Part shown: in pieces, positions 31,569-38,713 of the stretch
How positions within the stretch are numbered: position 1 is the stretch's first letter
How the letters are laid out: every line of letters begins with the position of its first letter
Source: Chloroflexota bacterium
Lineage (GTDB): Bacteria; Chloroflexota; Limnocylindria; QHBO01
DNA length: 43,722 bases
Assembly (NCBI GenBank): GCA_013816405.1
Contig: JACDEL010000016.1
Location: 1 to 43,722 of the forward strand
Direction: 5' to 3'
The notes under the pieces: model-generated
What the model was told of the DNA's origin: nothing
The model's database searches: none
What the model saw: only the letters and a program-made list of their open reading frames with translations
Made by a program: the position numbers and the translations under genes

Positions 31569-31879
31569 GCGCCGAGACCCCGACCCTCGATCCGATCAAG
31601 GCCTGGCTAGCCGCCCGCCCGCCGCTGACTCGCGCCCAGAAGTACGACCGCCTGGCATTCACATTCTGCAAGATGGGGACGGTCGGGCTGATCGCCTGGC
31701 TGCTGACCCCGGCCATCTTCGTGCTGGGGGTGGCGCTGGTCGCCATCGGCCTCTATGGGAAGGCGGTCGCCCTCGGCATCACGCGAAGCCAGTGCATCCT
31801 GCGTCGGCCGCTGTTGATCATGGGCTTCTGGGCCGCGGTCGCCGCCGCCGACGCCACGTGGCTGCTCCTCCTGCGCTGA
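31565..31879 (+). CDS. small membrane protein (104 aa)
   Basis: GTG 31565 overlaps the radical SAM stop (GTGA). The product has a soluble start (LDPIKAWLAARPPLTRAQKY) and three hydrophobic stretches (about 48-57, 61-77, 85-103), with Cys in the loop TRSQCILRRPLL. No family recognised. Tight coupling to the radical SAM gene suggests a membrane partner for it, by context only. Confidence 0.65.
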   Translation: MSAETPTLDPIKAWLAARPPLTRAQKYDRLAFTFCKMGTVGLIAWLLTPAIFVLGVALVAIGLYGKAVALGITRSQCILRRPLLIMGFWAAVAAADATWLLLLR

Positions 31880-31918
31880 TCGGGTGACGCGGGTCTTCGC
31901 AACCGGCGCCGCAGGCCG

Positions 31919-31924
31919 TATGCT
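31919..31924 (+). promoter_or_regulatory. -10 box of the cNMP-binding gene
   Basis: TATGCT 28 bases before GTG 31952, with GGAGGAGG between them, so this gene has a normal leader. Confidence 0.35.
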
Positions 31925-31951
31925 CCGCCCCTAGCGACGGAGGAGGCGCCA

Positions 31952-32374
31952 GTGGCTCGCGACGAGAAGCTCGACCTGCTGCACAGCATCCCGCTCTTCG
32001 ACCGGTTCGATCGAAAGCACCTCGAGCGGCTCGGCATGCTGACCGAGGAGGTTGACGTGCCTGCCGGCAAGGTCCTCATCCGGCAGGGGGAGCTCGGCGA
32101 CGACCTGATGGTGATCGTCTCCGGAACGGTCGATGTGGAGCGCGACGGCGCCCAGGTGAACGCGCTCGGGACCGGCGACTTCTTCGGCGAGATCGCGCTC
32201 ATCGATCGTGGGCCGCGCTCGGCCACCGTCACGGCCACGACGCCAAGCCGGCTGCTCGTCATCAATCACCGCGACTTCCATGCGCTGATGGATGAGTTCC
32301 CCGAGGTTGCCGCCCAGGTGCTGGTGACCCTCGCCCACCGCCTGCGCAGCCTGGATCCGGCCGCCGTCCACTAG
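31952..32374 (+). CDS. cyclic nucleotide-binding domain protein
   Basis: GTG 31952 follows GGAGGAGG. The 140-aa product is one cNMP-binding domain: LLHSIPLFDRFDRKHLERLG, VLIRQGELGDDLMVIVSGTV, and the phosphate-binding cassette GDFFGEIALIDRGPRSATVT with the conserved Glu and Arg. There is no DNA-binding or channel domain, so it is a stand-alone sensor. The giant cyclase at 9141-12320 could supply the ligand; the link is inference. Confidence 0.9.
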   Translation: MARDEKLDLLHSIPLFDRFDRKHLERLGMLTEEVDVPAGKVLIRQGELGDDLMVIVSGTVDVERDGAQVNALGTGDFFGEIALIDRGPRSATVTATTPSRLLVINHRDFHALMDEFPEVAAQVLVTLAHRLRSLDPAAVH

Positions 32375-32510
32375 GCCACGGGGCCCTGCGGCACTTTGGA
32401 GTCTGTCATGGGGATGTGACATCAGCGCGACAGCTCGGCGGCTTGCCCGCAACACGTTGGCGGCCATTGTCCCGATGTCCAACATCGCCATCAAGACAAG
32501 GAGAGCCACG

Positions 32511-32729
32511 ATGGACGACGCAAAGCGAGCCGGCCGCGAGGTCGAGACCGAGACGAAGAAGGGGATTCGTGAGCTGGACGGCCACGATCTCGGCGACGAC
32601 ATCGGGAATGCCGGCGATGAGGTCAAGAAGGACCTCGGCAACTTCGGCGACGATCTGCGCCGGGGCGGCCGCGAAGTCGGCCGCGAGATCGACGATCAAG
32701 TCCACGACAAGGACGACACCCCCCGCTGA
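32511..32729 (+). CDS. small charged, disordered stress-type protein (72 aa)
   Basis: ATG 32511 has AAGGAG at a good distance. The sequence is very hydrophilic, with repeated G-(D/N)-D-(L/V/I) and R-E-V/E-I elements (GIRELDGHDLGDDIGNAGDE, RRGGREVGREIDDQVHDKDD). It resembles LEA-like or CsbD-like stress proteins in composition, without a clear family match. A terminator follows directly. Confidence 0.6.
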   Translation: MDDAKRAGREVETETKKGIRELDGHDLGDDIGNAGDEVKKDLGNFGDDLRRGGREVGREIDDQVHDKDDTPR

Positions 32730-32744
32730 GGCGGTACACCAGGG

Positions 32745-32777
32745 AAGGCCCTCGAGGCGACGGCTCGGGGGCCTTTT
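32745..32777 (+). terminator. rho-independent terminator
   Basis: AAGGCCCTCGAG, short loop, CTCGGGGGCCTTTT: a 10-12-bp stem with one mismatch and a T tract, 15 bases after the stop of the charged small protein. Confidence 0.8.
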
Positions 32778-32929
32778 CGTTGCCAGCACGGGGCAACACG
32801 GGGATGCAACGCCGTTGATAGCCCCCAGATGGTCTGTGGCAGGCCTTTCGAGAGAGTCCGATTCGTATGGTTTGAGTCGATGGCGGCCCAGCATCGGGCC
32901 GCACGCTCAACTCGCAGAGGTATCAGATC

Positions 32930-33076
32930 ATGCTGTGGACGATTTTGGTCATCGTGCTCGTGCTCTGGCTACTCGGTCTCATTGGATCAGTTGGCGGGGG
33001 CCTCATCCACCTGCTCCTGCTGGTGGCCGCCGTGATTCTCGTTGTCCAGCTCCTATCTGGCCGCCGCGCGGTCTAA
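32930..33076 (+). CDS. lmo0937-family small membrane protein (48 aa)
   Basis: ATG 32930 with AGAGG upstream encodes MLWTILVIVLVLWLLGLIGS, VGGGLIHLLLLVAAVILVVQ and LLSGRRAV: two hydrophobic helices joined by GSVGGG. This is the typical pattern of lmo0937-family proteins, widespread tiny inner-membrane proteins of unknown function, often near stress genes. It is complete and of normal length. It lies between other small stress-type genes. Confidence 0.85.
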   Translation: MLWTILVIVLVLWLLGLIGSVGGGLIHLLLLVAAVILVVQLLSGRRAV

Positions 33077-33089
33077 CAGAGCCGGACGG

Positions 33090-33127
33090 GGCCAGGGGGG
33101 ATTGGCCAGTCAGGGGGGATTGGCCAA
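33090..33127 (+). repeat. 18-bp tandem duplication
   Basis: CAGGGGGGATTGGCCA occurs twice, with two-base spacers (GT, AC), in the gap between two small genes. Confidence 0.7.
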
Positions 33128-33173
33128 CAAACGCCGGCAGAGCAGCTGGCCCACGTCCGAACGGAGGTTCCGG

Positions 33174-33368
33174 ATGCCACAGGGAGCGTGGTCGCCGAAG
33201 CGCGAACGACAGTACAAGCACATCAAGGAGAGCGAGCGCGAGGCAGGCCGATCCAACGATAAGGCCGAGGAGATCGCTGCTCGCACGGTCAACAAACAAC
33301 GGTCCGAGGCGGGAGAGACCAGGTCCTCACGTCGCGGAAGAAGTAACGGAGCAGCGCAATGTGCCTGA
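33174..33368 (+). CDS. small basic protein of the type often annotated as plasmid stabilization
   Basis: ATG 33174 has GGAGG six bases upstream. The 64-aa product starts MPQGAWSPKRERQYKHIKES and has AEEIAARTVNKQRSEAG, a pattern seen in short proteins commonly labelled plasmid stabilization protein, although a biochemical role is not established. The tail is Arg/Ser-rich. Its 3' end overlaps the next gene's start by ten bases. Confidence 0.6.
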   Translation: MPQGAWSPKRERQYKHIKESEREAGRSNDKAEEIAARTVNKQRSEAGETRSSRRGRSNGAAQCA

Positions 33369-33556
33369 CCTGCGGCTGCGGCGACGCTCACAAGCCCATG
33401 GGTCGCAACGTGACATACGAGGACATCCGCGACATCGCCGTCGAGAACGAGAAGACCGTGGACGAGACGCTCAGCATCCTGGCGACGACGGCCTCGGCGG
33501 ATCGCAGCGACCATCAGCAGGAATACGACCGGCCCTGGGACACCGGCAAGCGCTAG
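33359..33556 (+). CDS. small CxxCxC protein (65 aa)
   Basis: ATG 33359 lies inside the end of the previous gene, with CGGAG upstream. The protein starts MCLTCGCGDAHKPMG, three Cys and a His that could bind zinc or a cluster, then NVTYEDIRDIAVENEKTVDE. Short proteins with this MCLTCGCG start occur in high-GC bacteria, function unknown. Last of the small-protein cluster. Confidence 0.65.
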   Translation: MCLTCGCGDAHKPMGRNVTYEDIRDIAVENEKTVDETLSILATTASADRSDHQQEYDRPWDTGKR

Positions 33557-33630
33557 GCCCACCGGGACTCGACCCGGACCCCGTCGACTGCTAATCTCCT
33601 GCTCGCCGGAGCCACGATCCCGGTCAGCGA

Positions 33631-33672
33631 GCGGGAGTAACTCAGTTGGCAGAGTGTCTGCTTCCCAAGCGG
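33631..33672 (+). pseudogene. 5' half of tRNA-Gly(CCC), truncated after the anticodon
   Basis: GCGGGAG (acceptor 5' strand), TA, a perfect D-arm ACTC...GAGT, then TCTGC-TTCCCAA-GC with anticodon CCC in a standard loop. The 3' anticodon strand, T-arm and acceptor 3' strand are missing; unrelated sequence follows. Tyrosine integrases often recombine in anticodon loops, and an integrase gene lies 1.5 kb further on. I read this as an attachment-site remnant. Confidence 0.65.
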
Positions 33673-34081
33673 TCTGTCGCTGGCCTCCTCTCCCTCCTTC
33701 TCAACTCACGACTCCAACACGTTCTTGCGTTGTCAGCGAGCGCCGTCGGGCCGACTTGGACCCAACCGTTCTGAGAGTTTCGAGAGCCGGTCGAGCACGA
33801 TGCAGAACCGTGCCTGTTCGAGGAGCAACCCGAGGTGGGGTAGTCGGCTGCGCCTCCCGGTGTTAGGCTGATGCTGAGGAGAGGCGTCTCCCACGAGGGG
33901 ACGCCCGAAGCCTCGACCCTGTACCGACCATCGAGCCGGCCCAGAGGTCCTATGCGAGCCCAGCCGCTCGCGATCTGGACCCAGGCCGGCCTCGTGATTC
34001 ATGGACCGGCCGATTGCAGAGGGACGGTCATGACCAAGCTCACGAAGGTTGCCAGTCGGGCTGGGCGTGGAGGACGTTGAC
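33673..34081 (+). other. element left end without a clear gene
   Basis: A short frame ending at TGA 34078 (peptide end MTKLTKVASRAGRGGR) and a hairpin around GGCGTCTCCC...GGGGACGCC (near 33886-33908) are present. Neither is convincing as a gene. Confidence 0.4.
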
Positions 34082-34729
34082 GTGGCGCGCCCGACGAAAC
34101 TCACGCCCGAAATCAGCGCCAAGATCCTCATGGCGCTGAAGGCCGGGAACTACCTGAATGTCGCGGCCGCGGCGGCCGGTATCAGCCAGGCGACGCTGCA
34201 CCGCTGGAAGCAAGACAAGCGTCCCGCCTACCGGGAATTCCGAGAGGACGTCGATCGGTCGATCGCCGAGGGCGAAGTGCTCTTGGTCGCCTCCGCCGCC
34301 CGCGCGGCTCTACAGAAGCCGATCGCCACGATGCGGTTCCTCGAACGCCGACATCCGGAGAAATGGGGCCGCGCCCGAGCCGACGCGGCCTACTCTGCAC
34401 CAGACGAGACCATCCACCTGGCGCTCATCGATGAGGCTCCCCGGAAGCCCGAGGGCCTCATGGGCGACATGGTGAACCTGCCACCGGAGTGGGCTTACCC
34501 GATCTATAAGCTGATCGCCGCCGCGGCGCGCGGCCGCACGCCAGAGCAGTTCTTCGAGGGCCACGATCGCTTAGCCGGACTTCGAGAGGGTGATTCGCCG
34601 TCGCCTCAATGGTGGAAGCTCGATGGCGTGCCCGTGGACTTGGTCGCAAGCACAGCGCCGGACGAGACCAAATCCTCTCCCGGCGAGCGCACTCGCCTGT
34701 CAACAGAAGCGACGCCTATCGACGACTAG
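34082..34729 (+). CDS. HTH protein, phage terminase small-subunit-like N-terminus
   Basis: GTG 34082 has GGAGG eight bases upstream. The N-terminal ARPTKLTPEISAKILMALKA then AAAAAGISQATLHRWKQDKR is a homeodomain-like HTH of the kind found in phage terminase small subunits, followed by TMRFLERRHPEKWGRA, also typical of that family. The C-terminal half has a Trp-containing segment and a charged tail. It may recognise element DNA. It is convergent with the XRE-type gene, overlapping by four bases. Confidence 0.7.
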   Translation: MARPTKLTPEISAKILMALKAGNYLNVAAAAAGISQATLHRWKQDKRPAYREFREDVDRSIAEGEVLLVASAARAALQKPIATMRFLERRHPEKWGRARADAAYSAPDETIHLALIDEAPRKPEGLMGDMVNLPPEWAYPIYKLIAAAARGRTPEQFFEGHDRLAGLREGDSPSPQWWKLDGVPVDLVASTAPDETKSSPGERTRLSTEATPIDD

Positions 34730-35124
34730 CCGTCGCGGGCTGCACCTCGGTCTCGTTGCCCGTGACGGGCCGCCAAGTATGCCGCGTAATCCGCGACGCT
34801 CGTCCGCTCCGCTGGGGTCAGGTCCCCGAACGGCTCAGCGGACGTTCCGCCAATCCCGAGGCGACTGAGCTCGGTCGCGAGCCGCCCGGGCCCAATCCCC
34901 CAGAGCGCCTCGAGGAGTTCGACGAGGGGGATGCCGGTCGCATCGGACGCTCGAGCAAGATCGGCCGGAGTCGGTCGCGCCCGTGATGGGCGAGATGCAT
35001 CGAGCAGCGCCGCGATATAGCCGGGGTCGCGGTCCATCACCGCGCTGAGGGCGCGCATCGAGCGGCCGGATCGGGCCAGTACGTCGCGAAGGGCCGCACG
35101 GAACACCTCGTCGGTCGGCTCCAT
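34726..35124 (-). CDS. XRE-like helix-turn-helix regulator
   Basis: The 132-aa product has an HTH_3-type fold: LRDVLARSGRSMRALSAVMD, RDPGYIAALLDASRPSRARP, PADLARASDATGIPLVELLE. The C-terminal part (TPAERTSVADYAAYLAARHG) probably dimerises. It is divergent from the integrase gene, with a set of inverted repeats between them, so it is the likely repressor of integrase and of itself. Confidence 0.75.
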   Translation of the reverse strand: MEPTDEVFRAALRDVLARSGRSMRALSAVMDRDPGYIAALLDASRPSRARPTPADLARASDATGIPLVELLEALWGIGPGRLATELSRLGIGGTSAEPFGDLTPAERTSVADYAAYLAARHGQRDRGAARDG

Positions 35125-35173
35125 CGTTCCTCCGAGTGGGGACGCCCAGGGCGGGCGCCATTCTCTTGATGAT

Positions 35174-35208
35174 TGCTTACCACGTCATTCTGACGTAATG
35201 TAACGTCA
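35174..35208 (+). promoter_or_regulatory. integrase promoter with triple operator half-sites
   Basis: TTGCTT (35174-35179), 16 bases, TAATGT (35196-35201), then six bases to the ATG. ACGTCA (35182), TGACGT (35191) and ACGTCA (35203) make two nested inverted repeats with 3- and 6-base spacers that cover the -10 box and the start codon. Confidence 0.6.
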
Positions 35209-36446
35209 TGTCAACCAGCCTCGGGACCATCGACGCGGGGACCGTCCGCGCGGAGCGTCCCGGGCAACAGACTGCGTTCGACGGATGGGGCGCCCGACGC
35301 GACGATCCCTTGCCGGCCGCGCCGAGCAGGCCGCTCCGGCCGCTTATCGCGGAGTTCACAGCCACCTTCGGGAGCATGTGGCGCCCAGTGACGCAGCGGA
35401 AGCACGCCGACGACTTCGCGCGCTTCATCGCCTGGCTCGAGACGAACCAGCTGCCGGTCACCACGGCCGCGCTGGCCTTCCCCACCCTGCTCGCGTACGT
35501 CGACGACTTGCGGGTGCGACCGAAGGTGACCGGGGTCTGGCGCGGCGCGCCCGACGCACTGACCCGCGCGCCTGCACGCGGATCCGCCTCGACGCTCAGC
35601 GTGAACACCGTCAACGCCTATGTCCGGCCGATCCGGAGCCTCGCGATCTGGCTCGCCGATGAGGGCATCCTGGCGGTCAACCCGTTCCGTCGGTCGCGCC
35701 GCAGAGCCGCGCTCAATCCCCTCCTCCCGTCCGAGGAGATCCCGACCAAGGGCGCCACGCTGGACGATCTGCGCATGCTCGAAGCTGGCTGCGCCGGGAA
35801 CCGGCCGATCGATCTGCGAGACCGAGCGATCACCTCGATCCTGGTGACGACCGCCGCCCGCAACTCGAGCGTCCGGCTCCTCCGCCTGGACGACGTCGAC
35901 TTCGCGCGCTCGGTCATCCGGTTCCGGCGGGCGAAGGGCGGCAAGACTCTTGAGCTCGCGCTCCAGCCCGCAACCCGAGCCGCGCTGACGGGCTATCTCG
36001 AGCGTGGCCGCCCGGCGCTCGTGGGACGTGCTGGGCCGGGCGCCGTGGCGACAGATGACCCCGGCTGGCTCTTCCCCTCGGCCCGCTCGGGGCCAGTGCA
36101 ACCGCTGACCATGAATGCCCTCTCCCTTATGGTGACCCGTCGCTACCGCGCGGGTGGTGGGACGCTGCGGTACTTCGGCTCGCACCGCATCCGCCATGCG
36201 ACCGCCACGCTGTTGGTCAACCACGGCATGCCGCTGGAGGAGGTAAGCCGCTACCTCGGTCATTCCTCGACCGACGTCACCCGCCGCTACGCCCAGCAGA
36301 CCCCCGAATCACTTGGTCGACGGGCGGCCGACGCGCTCGCCCAGGCCGGCCTCGTCGAGGCGCCGGGCCGCGGCGACCTCCTGATGATTCGCGTCAACGG
36401 TCGAGTTGTGGACGAGCTATCGGCCACACATAGATCGGGCGGGTAA
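35208..36446 (+). CDS. tyrosine recombinase/integrase
   Basis: The 412-aa protein has an N-terminal SAM-like core-binding domain (about 46-160) and a catalytic domain with the full active site: Arg 218 (TTAARNSSVRLL), Lys 243 or 246 (RRAKGGKTLEL), His 326 and Arg 329 (GSHRIRHATATLL), His 352 (YLGHSSTDVT) and Tyr 361 (RRYAQQ). It looks functional. It probably mobilises this element, with tRNA-Gly(CCC) as target. Transcription starts next to the ATG (leaderless geometry). Confidence 0.92.
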   Translation: MSTSLGTIDAGTVRAERPGQQTAFDGWGARRDDPLPAAPSRPLRPLIAEFTATFGSMWRPVTQRKHADDFARFIAWLETNQLPVTTAALAFPTLLAYVDDLRVRPKVTGVWRGAPDALTRAPARGSASTLSVNTVNAYVRPIRSLAIWLADEGILAVNPFRRSRRRAALNPLLPSEEIPTKGATLDDLRMLEAGCAGNRPIDLRDRAITSILVTTAARNSSVRLLRLDDVDFARSVIRFRRAKGGKTLELALQPATRAALTGYLERGRPALVGRAGPGAVATDDPGWLFPSARSGPVQPLTMNALSLMVTRRYRAGGGTLRYFGSHRIRHATATLLVNHGMPLEEVSRYLGHSSTDVTRRYAQQTPESLGRRAADALAQAGLVEAPGRGDLLMIRVNGRVVDELSATHRSGG

Positions 36447-36454
36447 CACGCGTA

Positions 36455-36727
36455 ATGATCGAGCACGACGACCCCGTCTTGGCCCTGTTGCCGGCCGTTG
36501 ACGACCTTCCAATTTCGTACCGTGAGCTGCCTACCAGAGAACGGGCTTGGCGCGGCAGGCTGATGCTGATGACCTGGATCCTGACGGGCAACGAGACCTA
36601 TGCCTGGTCGGTGGCGTTAGCTGACGGCGAGCCCCATAACACCGAGTCGCAACAGCTGGTCGCATCCGTACCCGACGACCGGCTACTTGATGAGCTGCGC
36701 CGGCGCCCGCTTAGGGGCCAGGCGTAG
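36455..36727 (+). CDS. hypothetical protein after the integrase (90 aa)
   Basis: ATG 36455 lies eight bases after the integrase stop. The product is soluble with LPISYRELPTRERAWRGRLM and MTWILTGNETYAWSVALADG, and an Arg-rich tail. No ribosome site of note and no family recognised. Position suggests co-transcription with the integrase. Confidence 0.5.
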   Translation: MIEHDDPVLALLPAVDDLPISYRELPTRERAWRGRLMLMTWILTGNETYAWSVALADGEPHNTESQQLVASVPDDRLLDELRRRPLRGQA

Positions 36728-36917
36728 GTCCAGCCGATCGGCCAGGTCGAGGCACCGTGGAGGCGCTCGCTAGGGCAACTCGGACGCGACTCCTGTCCTC
36801 GGTCGTCGGGGCGTGCGGAACTGCCCCGGCCATGGTCTTTCAACGACCCGTGTCACGCCGTGGGCGGTTGACGGAATGCCAGTCCACTCCGGCTCGCGTT
36901 CTGTTCGCGGCTGCGCG

Positions 36918-37907
36918 TCAGCGGACGACCACGTCCTCGCCGGCGAAGTCCACCCCGGACACGCGCTCGCGGTCGCCGTAGACGACGAAGGCGACCTCGG
37001 CCGTGTGGGTCTCGCCGGGCGCCAGGTGGCGCGCGGTGCCGGCGGCCAGCGCCTCCTCCAGCTGCATGGGGTGGCCGGTCCAGGGCTCGAGCGCCAGGTG
37101 GTAATGGCCGCGCCACCCGCCATACACCTGCCACAGCCAGACCGATGTGAAGACGTCCCGCGGGAACGCAATGGCGACCCCACGGCGGGTTTCGGTGTCG
37201 GTCAGCGCCACCCAGCCCTCACGGAGCTCGGTGGCCCAGTGGCCGGCGAAGGCGAGGGTCGATGGCAGCGGGACCAGGCTAACGTCGCGCGTGCCCAGCT
37301 GCGGCCAGGTGTACGTGTCGCCCGGGGCGCCGAACAGGGGGTGGTCGGACGACACGCCGACCAGCATCCGCTCCGCCAGGAGGTCGATACGATGCACCGG
37401 CGAGATGGCGAACGCTGGGTGAATCCCCCACAGGTACGGAAGCGGGCGCAGGTCGAGGTTCGTCAGCCGGTAGCTGACCCGCAGGACCGGCTCGTCGCCG
37501 CGCAGCTCGAGGCGGCGCTCCATGCGTGCCGGCGCGATCGTCCCGTGGCCGGTCGCGACCATGGCCACGGCGCCGTCTGGAGCGGGGTCCTCGCGGGCCT
37601 CCCACGGCACGGACCACAGCTCGCCCATGTACGGCAACCGCTCGCCGGCGAGCTGCGCCACGTCCCCGGTCGGGAAGATCTCGTCCCAGCCGCCGGACCA
37701 CCAGTCGTCGAAGTTGGCGCCGAATGGCGCCCGACGCGGCTCGATCCGCCGGTTGTGCCAGAGCAGATCCCGGTCCCCCACTTTGTCGACCAGCGCGAAC
37801 ACCTTGCCGCCGAGCTCCGGCACAACCACCACGCGGAGGGAGCGGTTCTCGAGGATCCAGGCCTCGAAGCCGTGGACGGACCAGCCGCGGACGAGGCGAG
37901 CACTCAT
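36918..37907 (-). CDS. galactose-mutarotase-fold protein (aldose epimerase-like/DUF5107-like)
   Basis: The 329-aa product is almost entirely beta-strand with the mutarotase superfamily pattern: LRVVVVPELGGKVFALVDKV near the start, DDWWSGGWDEIFPTGD, YLWGIHPAFAISPVHRIDLL (His at the catalytic position) and a closing beta region. Such proteins interconvert sugar anomers or bind sugars. Its start overlaps the stop of the DeoR gene, placing it last in the minus-strand sugar operon. Confidence 0.8.
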   Translation of the reverse strand: MSARLVRGWSVHGFEAWILENRSLRVVVVPELGGKVFALVDKVGDRDLLWHNRRIEPRRAPFGANFDDWWSGGWDEIFPTGDVAQLAGERLPYMGELWSVPWEAREDPAPDGAVAMVATGHGTIAPARMERRLELRGDEPVLRVSYRLTNLDLRPLPYLWGIHPAFAISPVHRIDLLAERMLVGVSSDHPLFGAPGDTYTWPQLGTRDVSLVPLPSTLAFAGHWATELREGWVALTDTETRRGVAIAFPRDVFTSVWLWQVYGGWRGHYHLALEPWTGHPMQLEEALAAGTARHLAPGETHTAEVAFVVYGDRERVSGVDFAGEDVVVR

Positions 37908-38713
37908 CGGTCTGCGAGGACCACCTCGACGCCGAGCTGTCGCGCCCGATCGAGCTGGGCAGGATCCGCGGAGGAGTCGGTGATCAAGACGTGGACCGCG
38001 TCGAGCGGGACGATGGGCGTTAGGCCGCGCCGCCCCACCTTCGAGCCGTCCGCGACAGCCACGATCCGGCGGGCGCGCTCAGCGATCGTGGCGCCCACTT
38101 CCGCCACGAGGACGTGCGGCGTCGTGAGGCCGGTCTCCGCCGTCAGCCCGTCGCACCCGATGAAGGCGATGTCCGCGGACAGCTCGGCCATGTCGTGGAC
38201 CGCCTGTGGCCCGACCGTCGCCTGGTACTCGGGCAGATACAGGCCGCCCAGGCAGATGAGGTGCGGGTTGTCCCACGCCCCCACCTCGTCGATGGTCGGC
38301 AGCGAGTTCGTGATGACGGTGATTCCGCTCGGACGCCGGAGGGCGACCGGAACGTGCACGGCCACCTGGGCCACCGTCGTACCCGAGTCGAGCACCACCA
38401 CGTCGCCGGCCGAGATCATCCCCGCCGCGACTGACCCGATCCGCTCCTTCGCATCGCGGTGCTCCCGCAGCCGCATCCGGTAGCCGAAGTCGCTCCGCCC
38501 GCGGGCAGCGGTCACCGCTCCCCCGTGGACGCGCCGCAGCTGCCCGTTCTCCTCGAGGAGGCTGAGGTCGCGGCGGATCGAGACATCGGTCACGCCGAAG
38601 CGTGTCGCCAGCTCCACCACCGAGACGCGGCCGGAATCCCCGAGCAGCCGCGCGATGAGCTCTCGCCGCTCGCTGGCGGACGTCGGGGGCGTGTCGCCAT
38701 CGGTCAGTGTCAT
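37904..38713 (-). CDS. DeoR/GlpR-family sugar regulator
   Basis: ATG 38713 overlaps the upstream permease stop. The 269-aa product has the DeoR HTH (RRELIARLLGDSGRVSVVEL, GVTDVSIRRDLSLLEENGQL, RRVHGG) and the sugar-phosphate-binding domain: VVLDSGTTVAQVA, ITVITNSLPTIDEV, FIGCDGLTAETGLTTP, VAVADGSKVGRRG. DeoR proteins release DNA when a phosphorylated sugar binds. The FGGY kinase across the divergent promoter would make such a ligand. Confidence 0.92.
   Translation of the reverse strand: MTLTDGDTPPTSASERRELIARLLGDSGRVSVVELATRFGVTDVSIRRDLSLLEENGQLRRVHGGAVTAARGRSDFGYRMRLREHRDAKERIGSVAAGMISAGDVVVLDSGTTVAQVAVHVPVALRRPSGITVITNSLPTIDEVGAWDNPHLICLGGLYLPEYQATVGPQAVHDMAELSADIAFIGCDGLTAETGLTTPHVLVAEVGATIAERARRIVAVADGSKVGRRGLTPIVPLDAVHVLITDSSADPAQLDRARQLGVEVVLADR

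Noticed and set aside
33871-34080. 69-aa ORF before the HTH protein
   Set aside because: No ribosome site, weak composition and overlap with a hairpin. Only the last 16 codons look plausible, too little to call.
36813-38483. 556-aa plus-strand frame
   Set aside because: Antisense shadow of the mutarotase-like and DeoR genes, rich in Arg, Gly and His as expected of high-GC shadows.
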